From positions 84,603 through 148,602 of the forward strand of contig JADJPG010000013.1 in the NCBI GenBank assembly GCA_016713365.1: DNA of 64,000 nucleotides, in the 5' to 3' direction. The first letter of the stretch is position 1; the number at the start of each line of letters is the position of its first letter. Position numbers and translations under genes: made by a program. Below the pieces are notes generated by a model, which searched no databases, was not told where the DNA came from, and was given only the letters and a program-made list of their open reading frames with translations. This document shows, piece by piece, positions 18,259 through 27,344 of the stretch. Source of the DNA: Verrucomicrobiota bacterium. GTDB lineage: Bacteria > Verrucomicrobiota > Verrucomicrobiia > Limisphaerales > JADJPG01.

Positions 18259-19425
18259 CTATTTGGAAACCTTCGGAGTGATCTTCAGCACTCGCCGTTC
18301 CTTCGTTGGTTCGATCTCCAAAGTCACCGCTGCGTCCTCAATGCTGAGACACCTCACCACGACATTGGAATCACCTACCCGCACCTTGGCCGACTCGCCA
18401 ACCTCCAGCGTCCGGTCGTTCACCAGCGCGAAGCGGCGGCTTCCGCCACCCGAAATGCCGCGAAGTCTTAGCGTCTTGGGAACCTCGGTCCGCACGGTGG
18501 TTTGCTGCCAGAGCGGAGTGGCGGTCAAATCGCTGGGATCGTCCTTCAGCCGGAGAATCTGCTCGAGATGATCCTTGTCGATCCAGCTGTCCTCGCCGGA
18601 TTCGATCCAATCAATCACCCGGCGAAAATCGAATCGTTGCTCAGCGGCAATCATCGCGTGAATCTGGCCACGCGTATATGTGTTCTCCAGAATCCGCCCG
18701 GTTTCATTGGTGTGTCCTTTCGCGGAAGAATATTTCCACGCGATCAATTCGCAGAAGCCTTCCACCGTATCCTTGTTCAGCGTTCGGCTGGGCTTCGACC
18801 GTTCATTGAGCCAAGTGTGCGTATACTCGTGGGCGCAGACGGACGCGAATTGGGGACGGAGCAAACCCGACAGCAGATAGATATGATGCTGGAAATTCGT
18901 GCGATCCTCGGAAACTGATCGAGTAAGTCCCAGGAGCTTCTCCGGATCATCAACTGCCGGCTTGCGGAAGTACTCCTTGATAAAATCAGTCCGGTTCACG
19001 AGATGAGCGGAAACGTTGGCGTCCGGAAAACTTCCGAACCGATTCAGCATCGACTGCACCTCGCGCTTCACTTCCTCAAAGATGGCCTTCGCTTCGTCCT
19101 CGTTCAAAATCGCGCCGCGACCATCCAGTTCACAAAGGATTCGTCCATCTTCGAGGATTCGCTGCGTCCGCGGGACCGCGGCCAGACCACAGATGGAACA
19201 CACCGTCTTGGACTTAGAACACTTCAGGCAGATGTGCCGCTTGATGAGCCGGACCGGATCTTCAACGATGAAAACCTTGTTGGTGAAATTATCGCTGCAG
19301 ATCTCGCACTTATCCGCCGTCGCCGCCATGCCCCATCGCGCACAGCAAAGGAGAACAAACAGCGCACAGCTGCCAAACGTGGATAATACGACTCCCCGAC
19401 GGACAATTCTTGCTCGATTGAGCAT
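18259..19425 (-). CDS. Secreted DA1-type LIM-like zinc metalloprotease
   Basis: This 388-residue protein has an N-terminal signal or anchor segment (~11-35). A cysteine-rich LIM-like zinc module follows: C40xxC43, H64xC66xxC69, C76xxC79, C98 with D101. Then comes a DA1-like domain, with ILEDGRILCELD leading into a helical region, AHEYTHTWLNE (H199, E200, H203) and KDTVEGFCELIAWKYS (E222, probable third ligand). The order matches plant DA1, in which LIM zinc fingers precede an HEMMH peptidase. The C-terminal ~100 residues look like a small beta domain. The substrate is unknown. The start is the ATG at 19425; an in-frame TTG at 19452 is less likely. It lies between a beta-lactamase-like gene (70 bp) and the RuBisCO-like gene (25 bp). 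Confidence 0.75.
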   Translation of the reverse strand: MLNRARIVRRGVVLSTFGSCALFVLLCCARWGMAATADKCEICSDNFTNKVFIVEDPVRLIKRHICLKCSKSKTVCSICGLAAVPRTQRILEDGRILCELDGRGAILNEDEAKAIFEEVKREVQSMLNRFGSFPDANVSAHLVNRTDFIKEYFRKPAVDDPEKLLGLTRSVSEDRTNFQHHIYLLSGLLRPQFASVCAHEYTHTWLNERSKPSRTLNKDTVEGFCELIAWKYSSAKGHTNETGRILENTYTRGQIHAMIAAEQRFDFRRVIDWIESGEDSWIDKDHLEQILRLKDDPSDLTATPLWQQTTVRTEVPKTLRLRGISGGGSRRFALVNDRTLEVGESAKVRVGDSNVVVRCLSIEDAAVTLEIEPTKERRVLKITPKVSK

Positions 19426-19495
19426 AGCCAGCGTTCTAGCACGTAAATCCAAAAGCGTTCAAAGCAAGATTTCGACAACCCACCAGCCGACGAAT

Positions 19496-20770
19496 TCAGA
19501 ACTCGGAGAACAAATCATGCGCAGGCCATTCCTTCACCGCTGCGGCGGCACGATGCATCGCCGGGTCGATGGCTCCATCCGGCAGCTTCGCATCTTCCGA
19601 GCGTTGATTGAACAGCACCGCCCAGCTCAAGCCATCCCAGCGCCGCACCAGCAACGTCGCCGTGCCGGGCAGGCTGCCGCTGTGCCAGTAATTCGCGCGC
19701 CCGCTGGCCGCGTGTGGTCGCACCATCCAGCCGCCCGCATAGAATGCGTCGGCGAGCTTCCCAGCGTCATCACGCCATGCCGGCGGCTCCGGCGGCGTAT
19801 ACATCGTGTGGATGGTCTCAGGCTTCAGCAACGGACTCGCCTTCGGATCGTCGAGCGCAGCAGCGAATCGCGCGAGGTCCAAAGCGGACGCAATCCAGCC
19901 GCCGTGCGCGTCCATCGCTTCGAGATGAAACCCGCCGTAAGGCCACGTCACCCGGCGCGGACCGTCCGGAAAAATGTTGTCCGTGAGCTTCTCGTCCTTC
20001 GTGTAGTAGCGAACTTCGTTCTTGGACTGGCGACCATCCAGCGTCGCGCCGATGCGCATGCGACGAATGCCCGCGGGCGCGAGGACATGCCGCTGCATGA
20101 ACTTCTCGTAAGGCTGGCCGGAAATCACCTCGATGATTCGTCCCAGCACGCAGTAACCAAAGTTCGAATAGGCGTAGCGCTGACCGGGATCGAAATCCAG
20201 CGGCTTACCCAGCATGTAGCGAATGACCGCAGCTGGCTTGGCCAGCGTCGCTGTGCCCGTGGCTTCGGCGATGCGCGTGGCGCGAAACATCGGATCGAAA
20301 CTCTTGTTACGATCCCATCCGGCTGTGTGGTCCAAAAGCTGTCGCACCGTGATGCGCGCGAGGCGCGGGTCCATCTTCGCGCCATCCTTGAGCAGCGGTT
20401 CCGCGCGCACGATGTCGAACGCTTTCGCCTCGAGCGAGAGTCGTCCCTCCTCGACCAGTTTCAAAACCCCGACCGCAGTGATCGGCTTGGAGATGCTCGC
20501 GATGCGGAAAAGCGATGTAGGCGTTGCCGGAATCTGCTTCTCGCGATCCGCCCAGCCGTAGCCTTTCGCGAAAACCAGCCGTCGATCCTTCACCACCGCC
20601 AAAGCGCCACCGGGCACGCCGCGCTCGCGCATGAAACTCTCCATCTCGCGATCGAAAGGTTCGCGAACGCCAGGGACAGAAGAGCCGTCACGCCGTGGGC
20701 GGTGCGCGCAGGACAGGCTCAGCGTCGCCGCGCCAAGAAATCCGGCCTGAAGAAAGTCACGTCGATTCAT
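19496..20770 (-). CDS. Class C beta-lactamase-family serine hydrolase, exported
   Basis: This 424-residue exported serine hydrolase is related to beta-lactamase class C, esterase EstB and D-aminopeptidases. The N-terminus NRRDFLQAGFLGAATLSLSC looks like a twin-arginine signal with a possible lipidation cysteine at 21. S92-I-S-K95 is the nucleophile SxxK motif, Y201-S-N the second motif and H364-S-G the third. It starts at the ATG at 20770, 6 bp after the zinc-ribbon gene stop, so the two are probably co-transcribed. Family members cleave esters or peptides. Resistance to beta-lactams is not implied. Confidence 0.9.
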   Translation of the reverse strand: MNRRDFLQAGFLGAATLSLSCAHRPRRDGSSVPGVREPFDREMESFMRERGVPGGALAVVKDRRLVFAKGYGWADREKQIPATPTSLFRIASISKPITAVGVLKLVEEGRLSLEAKAFDIVRAEPLLKDGAKMDPRLARITVRQLLDHTAGWDRNKSFDPMFRATRIAEATGTATLAKPAAVIRYMLGKPLDFDPGQRYAYSNFGYCVLGRIIEVISGQPYEKFMQRHVLAPAGIRRMRIGATLDGRQSKNEVRYYTKDEKLTDNIFPDGPRRVTWPYGGFHLEAMDAHGGWIASALDLARFAAALDDPKASPLLKPETIHTMYTPPEPPAWRDDAGKLADAFYAGGWMVRPHAASGRANYWHSGSLPGTATLLVRRWDGLSWAVLFNQRSEDAKLPDGAIDPAMHRAAAAVKEWPAHDLFSEF

Positions 20771-20776
20771 TGACGA

Positions 20777-21241
20777 CTAATTCGCAGCGCCAATCAACTT
20801 CAGAAGCATCCGATCGCAGCACGGTTTGGTCGCGCGCCGAAACTTGGATTCAGCTCCAGCAAGCTCAACCACTTTTTCAGGAACGCCGTATCTCGCCGTA
20901 GCGACGACTTCGTCGCGCCATCGGTTTCGGCAATCGCGAATCGCCCGCTCAACTCTCCTTCGTTCATTCCAGCATTCGCCGCAAAGGCTCCGACGCTGCC
21001 AGATGTAAACCTGACGCTCTTCATAGGCGAGCTTCTGATCGACGGCAGAGAACACCGACGCACGATCACATTTCACACACTCGTAATGGATGTCCCCGTA
21101 CTTGTTCGGCGGCATCTGGAAGATGGTCGAACGCTTGCTCGCTTCAGACCATCGTGCCGCATTTACCGGCTGAAACTTCTCCTTCACGAGCAGATGCACA
21201 TGAAGCTTCCGCGCCTTCCTAGTCCGTTCGGGGCGTTTCAT
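20777..21241 (-). CDS. Zinc-ribbon protein of unknown function
   Basis: This 154-residue basic protein contains a treble-clef/zinc-ribbon segment: YECVKCDRASVFSAVDQK, then QVYIWQRRSLCGECW. The spacing CxxC...CxxC fits the 'probable zinc-ribbon' family seen in many bacteria. The C-terminal part is charged and has one further CC pair. The ATG at 21241 is chosen over the GTG at 21250 because GAGGTG sits 7 bp upstream, one of the few good Shine-Dalgarno sequences in the window. It lies 10 bp after the hydrolase stop codon. Function is unknown. Confidence 0.7.
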   Translation of the reverse strand: MKRPERTRKARKLHVHLLVKEKFQPVNAARWSEASKRSTIFQMPPNKYGDIHYECVKCDRASVFSAVDQKLAYEERQVYIWQRRSLCGECWNERRRVERAIRDCRNRWRDEVVATARYGVPEKVVELAGAESKFRRATKPCCDRMLLKLIGAAN

Positions 21242-21251
21242 CGGAATCACC

Positions 21252-23591
21252 TCACTTCGACTCCGGCCAGTTCAGGTGCTTGTGCAGAAAACGATACGTG
21301 CCCTGACCGTTGATCGTATGCGGGCCGTTGAAGAACTCGATCTCCGTCCGATCCGCGATGCCCAGCTTCGCGTAGAAGCGACGCACGCGGGCGAACTCGT
21401 GCGCGACCCATTCGTCGGGCGCGACGCCGTCGTGATGCCCACGCTCGACCATGAACGGACGCGGCGCGATGAGCGCGGCCATCTCGGCGTAGTTGAACGT
21501 GTGCGCGAGGTTGAACTCATACATGTCGTATTCGATCGTGTAGAGATAGCTGTAGGGCGAATCCACCGTGGCGCACTTCGTGGCCCACTCGTTGAAGTCC
21601 GCCGAGCAAATCGAGAGACAGTAACGATCCAGCAAGGCCGGCACGCGCATCGCCGTCTTGCCACCGTAGCTCAAGCCGTAGAACCCGATGCGCTTCGCGT
21701 CCACGAACGGCTGCTCGGAAAGCCAGTCGAGGATGCGCTCGTGCTGCGCCGTGATCACCGAGAAGAGCGAACGACCGGTCGCGTTCGCCTGGCGCTGGAG
21801 CACGCGGAACTTGTCCACGCCGCGATACGGATTGTGCGGGGCGAAGACGATGAACCCGCGCTCCGCAAGCCGCGCGGAAAACGCTTTGTAGGCACCGTAG
21901 GCGTACGACTTCGTGTCGTCGGTGATCGTATCCGCAGGCACGCCTTCGAGTCCGTGCTGGGTGACCACCACCGGGCGACGCTCGCCGGGCTTGAGATCCT
22001 TTGGCAGCAGCAACACGCCCCACGCGTAAACGTCCGGCCACACATCGAACATCACGTCGTAGCCGGTCCACTTCTCATTGTCGTAGATCTTTCTGGAACG
22101 TGGATTCGCCGGCAGCGAAGCAGCGGGAAACCGACCGATGACGTCATCCCACAAGTTCGAGCGTAGCGATGGAATCGCCGCCATCCACACGTCCGCCTCG
22201 GTGGCCTTGATCGGTTTCCAGAACGCCTCGTCACGCTTGCGTTCGGAGGCGCGCAGGAGCGCTTGGGTGAAATCCACGAGTTCCGAAACTTGGCGCTTCT
22301 GACGTTCTGCGGAGCTGAACTGAACGCCGCGACGATCGTCCGGCGCCGCGCCCGGCGGTTTGGATTCACCTGTCATGCCGAGCAGCTTGAGCAATTCCGC
22401 CAGCGCGCGATCGCCGCAGGCCGCGATCGTCGCGCCTTCGTTCCCGTGCAGGAACCGGACGTGGTTGGTGAGCGGCTTGACGAGATCGCGCGTGCGGTTC
22501 ACCTCGTAGTCCACGGTATTGAAGTCCGGCGTGCGCCATTTGCCCGACGCCGCGCCGCTGCGCCCGGACTGTGCTTTCGGCGGACCATCGATGGTCGGCG
22601 TGTCGCTGTGCTCGATGATCAGTGAACGTGGCGCAACGAGGCTGGCGATCTCCGCGTCCCCAAACTCGCGGAGCAGTCCGAAGACGTTCCGATAAATCGG
22701 TTCCGACCAGACACCGTCGCGGTGGTCGAAGTACCCACTGACCAGCGCGACATCGATGCGCGGATCCAGCGCAGCGGCGTGGAGCGCAATCAATCCGCCC
22801 TCGGCATAGCCGGCGATGGCGATGCGCGCCTTGGAGTCCGGCGCCTTCGCGGCTTCGGCCGAGAACCAGTCCACGGCGGCGAGCGCTTTCTGCACTTCGT
22901 AGCCGATGATGTGGCGCCCGAGTTCGAAGGCCTGACGATAAATCCATTCGCGATGCGGAAGGTTGGTGAAGCGCCGCAGGGCCTGATTGCCCGACCACGT
23001 GTCCTTGCGATCAATCAGCACGGGGACCAAAACCTGGCAACCATGTTCGGCGAGGCGACGCGGCAATTGGGACGCCGGCGCGACACCGGCAGTCAGGCCG
23101 CAGATCATTTCGGGCGTTTGATCGGCATCCGGCAGCACGACGATGCGCGCATTGATCACACCTTTGGGTTGCAGCAGGAGGCCTTCGCCATGGACGCCTT
23201 CCAGCACCGGCCAGCGCACGGCGCGGATGGTGTAGAGATCCGTTTCCGAGACGAGAGAAGGTTCCAGCGTGGTCTCGATGAACTGCAGTTCCGTCACCGG
23301 CAGCCGGGTGTCCACGACGCCGATCATCTTCCGCAACCGCTCACGATTCGGCGCAATGGAATTCTCGTGGGCTTCCCGGGACGAAAAATCCGGCTGCCAG
23401 AACCGGGCGCGATTGGTCTCGGCGCTCTCGATCTCGCGCAGGAGAAACTTGGAGATGCCTTCCACCATCTGGGCGGAAAGATCGCCATTCACCGTCAGGG
23501 GTTTCGTCCCGGCGAGCAGGCCATCCTGTGCGCCAGCAGAGGTGACAAATCCCAGCAATGACAGGCAGAGGAACGTGTGGAGCGTTTTCAT
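21252..23591 (-). CDS. Secreted tandem alpha/beta-hydrolase (dienelactone hydrolase/acetyl xylan esterase-like)
   Basis: This 779-residue exported protein has a signal peptide (MKTLHTFLCLSLLGFVTSAGAQ) and two alpha/beta-hydrolase domains. In the first (~30-430) the nucleophile elbow reads IAGYAEGGLIAL, with Glu in the place of Ser. In the second (~440-775) it reads FYGLSYGGKTAM with a normal Ser. RPFMVERGHHDGVAPDEWV and FFNGPHTING supply the likely Asp and His. Family members remove acyl groups from carbohydrates. The ATG at 23591 begins the signal peptide; the frame is open to 23645. It leads a five-gene minus-strand run ending at the RuBisCO-like gene, and it is divergent from the dehydrogenase gene. 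Confidence 0.82.
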   Translation of the reverse strand: MKTLHTFLCLSLLGFVTSAGAQDGLLAGTKPLTVNGDLSAQMVEGISKFLLREIESAETNRARFWQPDFSSREAHENSIAPNRERLRKMIGVVDTRLPVTELQFIETTLEPSLVSETDLYTIRAVRWPVLEGVHGEGLLLQPKGVINARIVVLPDADQTPEMICGLTAGVAPASQLPRRLAEHGCQVLVPVLIDRKDTWSGNQALRRFTNLPHREWIYRQAFELGRHIIGYEVQKALAAVDWFSAEAAKAPDSKARIAIAGYAEGGLIALHAAALDPRIDVALVSGYFDHRDGVWSEPIYRNVFGLLREFGDAEIASLVAPRSLIIEHSDTPTIDGPPKAQSGRSGAASGKWRTPDFNTVDYEVNRTRDLVKPLTNHVRFLHGNEGATIAACGDRALAELLKLLGMTGESKPPGAAPDDRRGVQFSSAERQKRQVSELVDFTQALLRASERKRDEAFWKPIKATEADVWMAAIPSLRSNLWDDVIGRFPAASLPANPRSRKIYDNEKWTGYDVMFDVWPDVYAWGVLLLPKDLKPGERRPVVVTQHGLEGVPADTITDDTKSYAYGAYKAFSARLAERGFIVFAPHNPYRGVDKFRVLQRQANATGRSLFSVITAQHERILDWLSEQPFVDAKRIGFYGLSYGGKTAMRVPALLDRYCLSICSADFNEWATKCATVDSPYSYLYTIEYDMYEFNLAHTFNYAEMAALIAPRPFMVERGHHDGVAPDEWVAHEFARVRRFYAKLGIADRTEIEFFNGPHTINGQGTYRFLHKHLNWPESK

Positions 23592-23731
23592 GCGCTTGAT
23601 GGGCGCATCATTGGAGAACGATGAAAGAGCTGTCGAGCGAAACATCCCTTGCGACGCATGAGTCAGGGGTGGGCCGGACGTCTTTACACAAAATGAATTT
23701 GCCGCCCAGCTCGCCAGTCAATCCACCCGTC

Positions 23732-25400
23732 ATGAATCCCGTCATTCGACTCACGTGCATTGGCATGCTCAGCCTCGGCTGCGCCGGCATCGTTTCCGTC
23801 AACGCCCAGAATACGCAAAAGCCGGCCGAGAAACCGAAGCCCAGCGGTCCCACGCCGAGCGGTCCGCAAACGGACGGCGCGTTCCGCAAGGTCATCCTCG
23901 ACGGGGATCGCGAAACGGACGGCGAATGGCGCGACACGGTGATCGACCCGATGGAGATGGCGGTCGCGCCCGACGGCCGCGTGCTCTGGGCCGAACGCGC
24001 CGGCGTGGTGAAGATGTGGAAGCCGGAGACGAAGTCCACTGTCGTCATCGGGAAGGTCAAAGTCTTCGACGGTCTCGAAGACGGTTTGCTCGGCATCACC
24101 ATTGATCCGAACTTCGCGAAGAACGGCTGGGTGTACCTGAATCATTCCACGCCGGAAACCACCAAGGACGAGAAGGGGCACAAGACCGGGGATCATCCGT
24201 GTTTCGCGCTTCACGTTGAAGGGCGAGCAGCTCGACATGGATTCCGAAAAGAAGATTCTCGATATCCCGACGCAGCGAGACGAGTGCTGTCACGTCGGCG
24301 GTTCGCTGGGCTTCGACGCGGCCGGTAATCTCTACGTCGCGATCGGCGACAACACGAACCCGTTCGATTCCGACGGCTTCTCGCCCACCGACGAGCGCCC
24401 CGGACGCTCCGCGTGGGACGCGCAGAAATCGTCCGCGAACATGAACGATCTGCGCGGCGGCATCAGTCGCATTCACCCGGAACCGGACGGCAGCTACACG
24501 ATTCCGAAAGGCAACCTCTTTCCGCCCGGCACACCCGGCACGCGACCGGAAGTTTATGTGAAAGGGACGCGCAACGGTTATCGACTGTCGGTGGATCAGC
24601 GTACTGGCATTCTCTATTGGGGCGACGTTGGTCCTGATGCCGGCGGTTTTGATCAGAAGCGCGGCCCGGGTGGGTTCGATGCCGTGATGCAGGCCAAGCA
24701 ACCAGGCTTCTTCGGCTGGCCGTATTCGCGCGGCGACAACAAGGCTTACGCGAAGGTCGATTTCGTGGCGCGCGCCGAATACTCGAAAGCGCGCGCCGAG
24801 TATGACAAAGCGAAATCCGCCCACGACAAGGCGGTGAAGGCCGCGAAGGAAAAAGGCGAACCCGCCCCCGCGCCGTTTGAACTCAAGCCTCCGACGTCCT
24901 ACACCGCAGGCGAGCCCGTGTTCTTCAATCCCGCGAAGCCGGTGAACGCCTCTCCAAATAACACCGGCACCAAGGAACTGCCGCCGGTTCAACCTGCATT
25001 CATCTGGTATCCGAACGGACAATCCACACGATTCCCGGTCGTCAACGGCGGCGGCGGTCGCACCGCGATGGCCGGACCGGTCTATTACTACGACGAGAAA
25101 CTGAAATCGCCGCACAAGCTGCCGAAGGAATTCGATCGCACGCTGTTCATCTACGAATGGTCACGCAACTGGATCATCGCCGTCCATCTCGACGAGCAGA
25201 GCAACATCGCCAAGGACGCGAGCGGCAAGCCGCGCATGGAACGTTTCTGCCCGAACATGACTTTCAAGCGCCCGATGGACATGGAACTCGGCCCGGATGG
25301 TTGCCTCTATCTGATCGAGTTTGGAACGGGCTGGGGGAACAACAAGGACACGCAGATCGTCCGCATCGAATACACGGGAGCCGAACACGCGGCGAAGTAA
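23732..25400 (+). CDS. PQQ-type glucose/sorbosone dehydrogenase, frameshifted
   Basis: This is a secreted six-bladed propeller of the glucose/sorbosone dehydrogenase family, rebuilt as ~555 residues. The signal peptide is MNPVIRLTCIGMLSLGCAG (ending NAQ). The first part runs through EMAVAPDGRVLWAERAG and GLLGITIDPNFAKNGWVYL to KTGDH, then loses frame. Removing one C at 24197-24198 joins RVSRFTLKGEQLDMDSEKK, and the rest is intact: CCHVGGSLGFDAAGNLYVAIGD (given in part), VKGTRNGYRLSVD and a C-terminal GPDGCLYLIEFGTGWGN. A K/A-rich insertion lies near residue 350. An ATG at 23693 is also possible. The break is probably a sequence error. It converges with a sulfatase gene 14 bp away. Confidence 0.82.
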
Positions 25401-25414
25401 GGACGCGGCGGCAT

Positions 25415-26824
25415 TTACTGCTTCACCAGCGGGTCATCGATGCTCTGCTGCCATTCGGTGAGGCGCTTCTGCAATCGGGCTTTCGCCTTCGCGAACTCCG
25501 GCACGGTGTAGAGGTTTCGTAGCTCGCCCGGATCGTCCCGGAGGTTGAACAACTCGTCCGCGCCTTCCGCCGAGTGACGCACGAGCTTCCAATCGCGCGT
25601 GCGAATCATCCGCATCGAATCCTTCGCGTCGTTCTGAAGATCGTATTGGGCGAAGATCGCGGGACGCGGCGTAAAAACTTTCCCACGGAGGAGCGGCGAG
25701 AGATCGATTCCTTCCTGCGAGTTGCTGGCCGGAAGCTTTACCCCGAGCATGCCAAGCACTGACGCGTGCGTATCGATGTTGGAAACGCGTTGTGGAATTC
25801 GTTGTCCAGACTTGGTAACACCGGGCCAGCGAACGATCCACGGGATGCGCAGCGATTCTTCGAACATGTTCGGGCGCGTCTGGCGTCCGGCACCGGCCAG
25901 CTTGTCGATACGATACGCGTTCCCCTTCGAATGGAGACCGTGATGCCCAATCATGTAGCCGTGATCGCTCGTGAACATCACGATCGTGTTCGTGGCGAGA
26001 TTCAACTGGTCGAGCAGCGCGAGAATGCGGCCGAGATTGCGGTCCACCGAATGAATCGCCGCGTAGTAGGCGCGGGTCCATTCCTTCACTTGGGCGACGT
26101 TCGTGCCGGCAGCGATCGGCACGGTCGGATCGAGATTCGCGAACGGCGCAGCGTCCACGTCCGGCACCGGACCGTAGGGCAAATGCGGCTCGCGATAATG
26201 CACGAGCAGCGCAAACGGTGCGGCGCGGTGGGTCTCGATGAACTGCAGAGCGGCGTCCGTGAGAATGTCCGCGCCGAAGCCCTCCACTTTCGTCAACTGA
26301 CCGTCGCGTTCCAGCTCCGGATCCTTCGGCTTGAAGCTTCCACCCAACGCTCCGAAGAACGTGTCGAAGCCGAGCCGCGTGGGATGATTCGTCGCCTGCG
26401 AGCCGAGGTGCCACTTCCCAATCAGCCCGGTGCGCCAGCCGTTCTGTTGCAGCATTCGCGGCCAGGTGACCACGTTCGTGGGCAGGCCGAGTCCATCCTG
26501 ACCCTGTTTCGGCGTGATCCAGTCGGTGATGCCGAGCTGCGTCCCATAACGCCCGGTCAGAAACGCCGCGCGGCTGGGCGAGCAAACCGGCGTGCAGGTG
26601 TAGGCATTCGCGAAGCGGGCGCCTTCGCGGGCGAGGCGATCCATGTTTGGCGTGCGGGATTCCTTGTTGCCGTAGGCGCCGACCGACCACTCGGATTGAT
26701 CGTCGGTGACGATGGAGATGAGGTTCATCCTCGGCGCGGCAGAGGCGGGAACCAGCAGCCACAGCAGCAGCCACAGCGCGTTCGCCGTCGGAGTTCTGAA
26801 TGGAAGAGGCAGTGGTAGTTTCAT
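25415..26824 (-). CDS. Secreted sulfatase (formylglycine-dependent, type I)
   Basis: This 469-residue exported sulfatase has a signal peptide (~14-30, ending ASAA). The metal site is SIVTDDQSEWSVGAYG (D41, D42), and C81-S-P-S-R85 is the classic formylglycine motif. GRYGTQLGIT, MIGHHGLHSKGNAYRID and the C-terminal LFNLRDDPGELRNLY are complete. It differs from the sulfatase at 2889-4340 in sequence and is not a recent duplicate. The start codon overlaps the stop of the upstream membrane-protein gene (ATGA), which implies translational coupling. The substrate is unknown; a sulfated polysaccharide is the likely class. Confidence 0.93.
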   Translation of the reverse strand: MKLPLPLPFRTPTANALWLLLWLLVPASAAPRMNLISIVTDDQSEWSVGAYGNKESRTPNMDRLAREGARFANAYTCTPVCSPSRAAFLTGRYGTQLGITDWITPKQGQDGLGLPTNVVTWPRMLQQNGWRTGLIGKWHLGSQATNHPTRLGFDTFFGALGGSFKPKDPELERDGQLTKVEGFGADILTDAALQFIETHRAAPFALLVHYREPHLPYGPVPDVDAAPFANLDPTVPIAAGTNVAQVKEWTRAYYAAIHSVDRNLGRILALLDQLNLATNTIVMFTSDHGYMIGHHGLHSKGNAYRIDKLAGAGRQTRPNMFEESLRIPWIVRWPGVTKSGQRIPQRVSNIDTHASVLGMLGVKLPASNSQEGIDLSPLLRGKVFTPRPAIFAQYDLQNDAKDSMRMIRTRDWKLVRHSAEGADELFNLRDDPGELRNLYTVPEFAKAKARLQKRLTEWQQSIDDPLVKQ

Positions 26825-27234
26825 GAGCGCGGCGGGGAATGGGGCGGCCGGTTGTTCCGACTGCGCCAGACGAACCAGAATCCAGCGAAGCCGCCGAGTC
26901 CGACCATGATCAAGGTCAACGGCCTCAAGTCAGCCAAGTGGGCGAGGAAATAGGACAGGCTGTCATCGTAGGCGAACGGGAAATGGCGCCACTCCGCGAA
27001 CAGATAAAGTGCGAGCGCCACGACGCCGCAGATTGCGGCGACAGGGACATTTCGCTGCGTCGCCACGAAGCCGCCTCCGAAACCAAGCAACACGCCGGGA
27101 ATGGCTGGCGCGTAGAATCCTTGCGAAACCAGCCATCCGAAAATGAAATATCCGATCACTCCGCCAGCCGTTGCCGCTGCCAGAGTCAGCGCAGCGTTCA
27201 AGCCGGGCGCGTCGGACTTCGATAAGGCATCCAT
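26821..27234 (-). CDS. Small four-span membrane protein
   Basis: This 137-residue inner-membrane protein has about four hydrophobic spans (~13-35, 42-60, 64-80 and 107-125). Short loops such as AEWRHFPFAYDDS lie between them, and the tail is basic (RSRNNRPPHSPPRS). No known domain is recognised. It overlaps the sulfatase start by 4 bp, so the two are made together. The overlap alone does not tell whether it works with the sulfatase. Confidence 0.65.
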   Translation of the reverse strand: MDALSKSDAPGLNAALTLAAATAGGVIGYFIFGWLVSQGFYAPAIPGVLLGFGGGFVATQRNVPVAAICGVVALALYLFAEWRHFPFAYDDSLSYFLAHLADLRPLTLIMVGLGGFAGFWFVWRSRNNRPPHSPPRS

Positions 27235-27344
27235 GACTTTGCCGGATACTCATCAAACGGCGGCGACGACGCAAGCGCCGCAGTCGGCATTCTTGGCCGC
27301 GCGGAATCTTGCGTTCCCGCCGGATTCTCTTACCTTCCCGCCCG

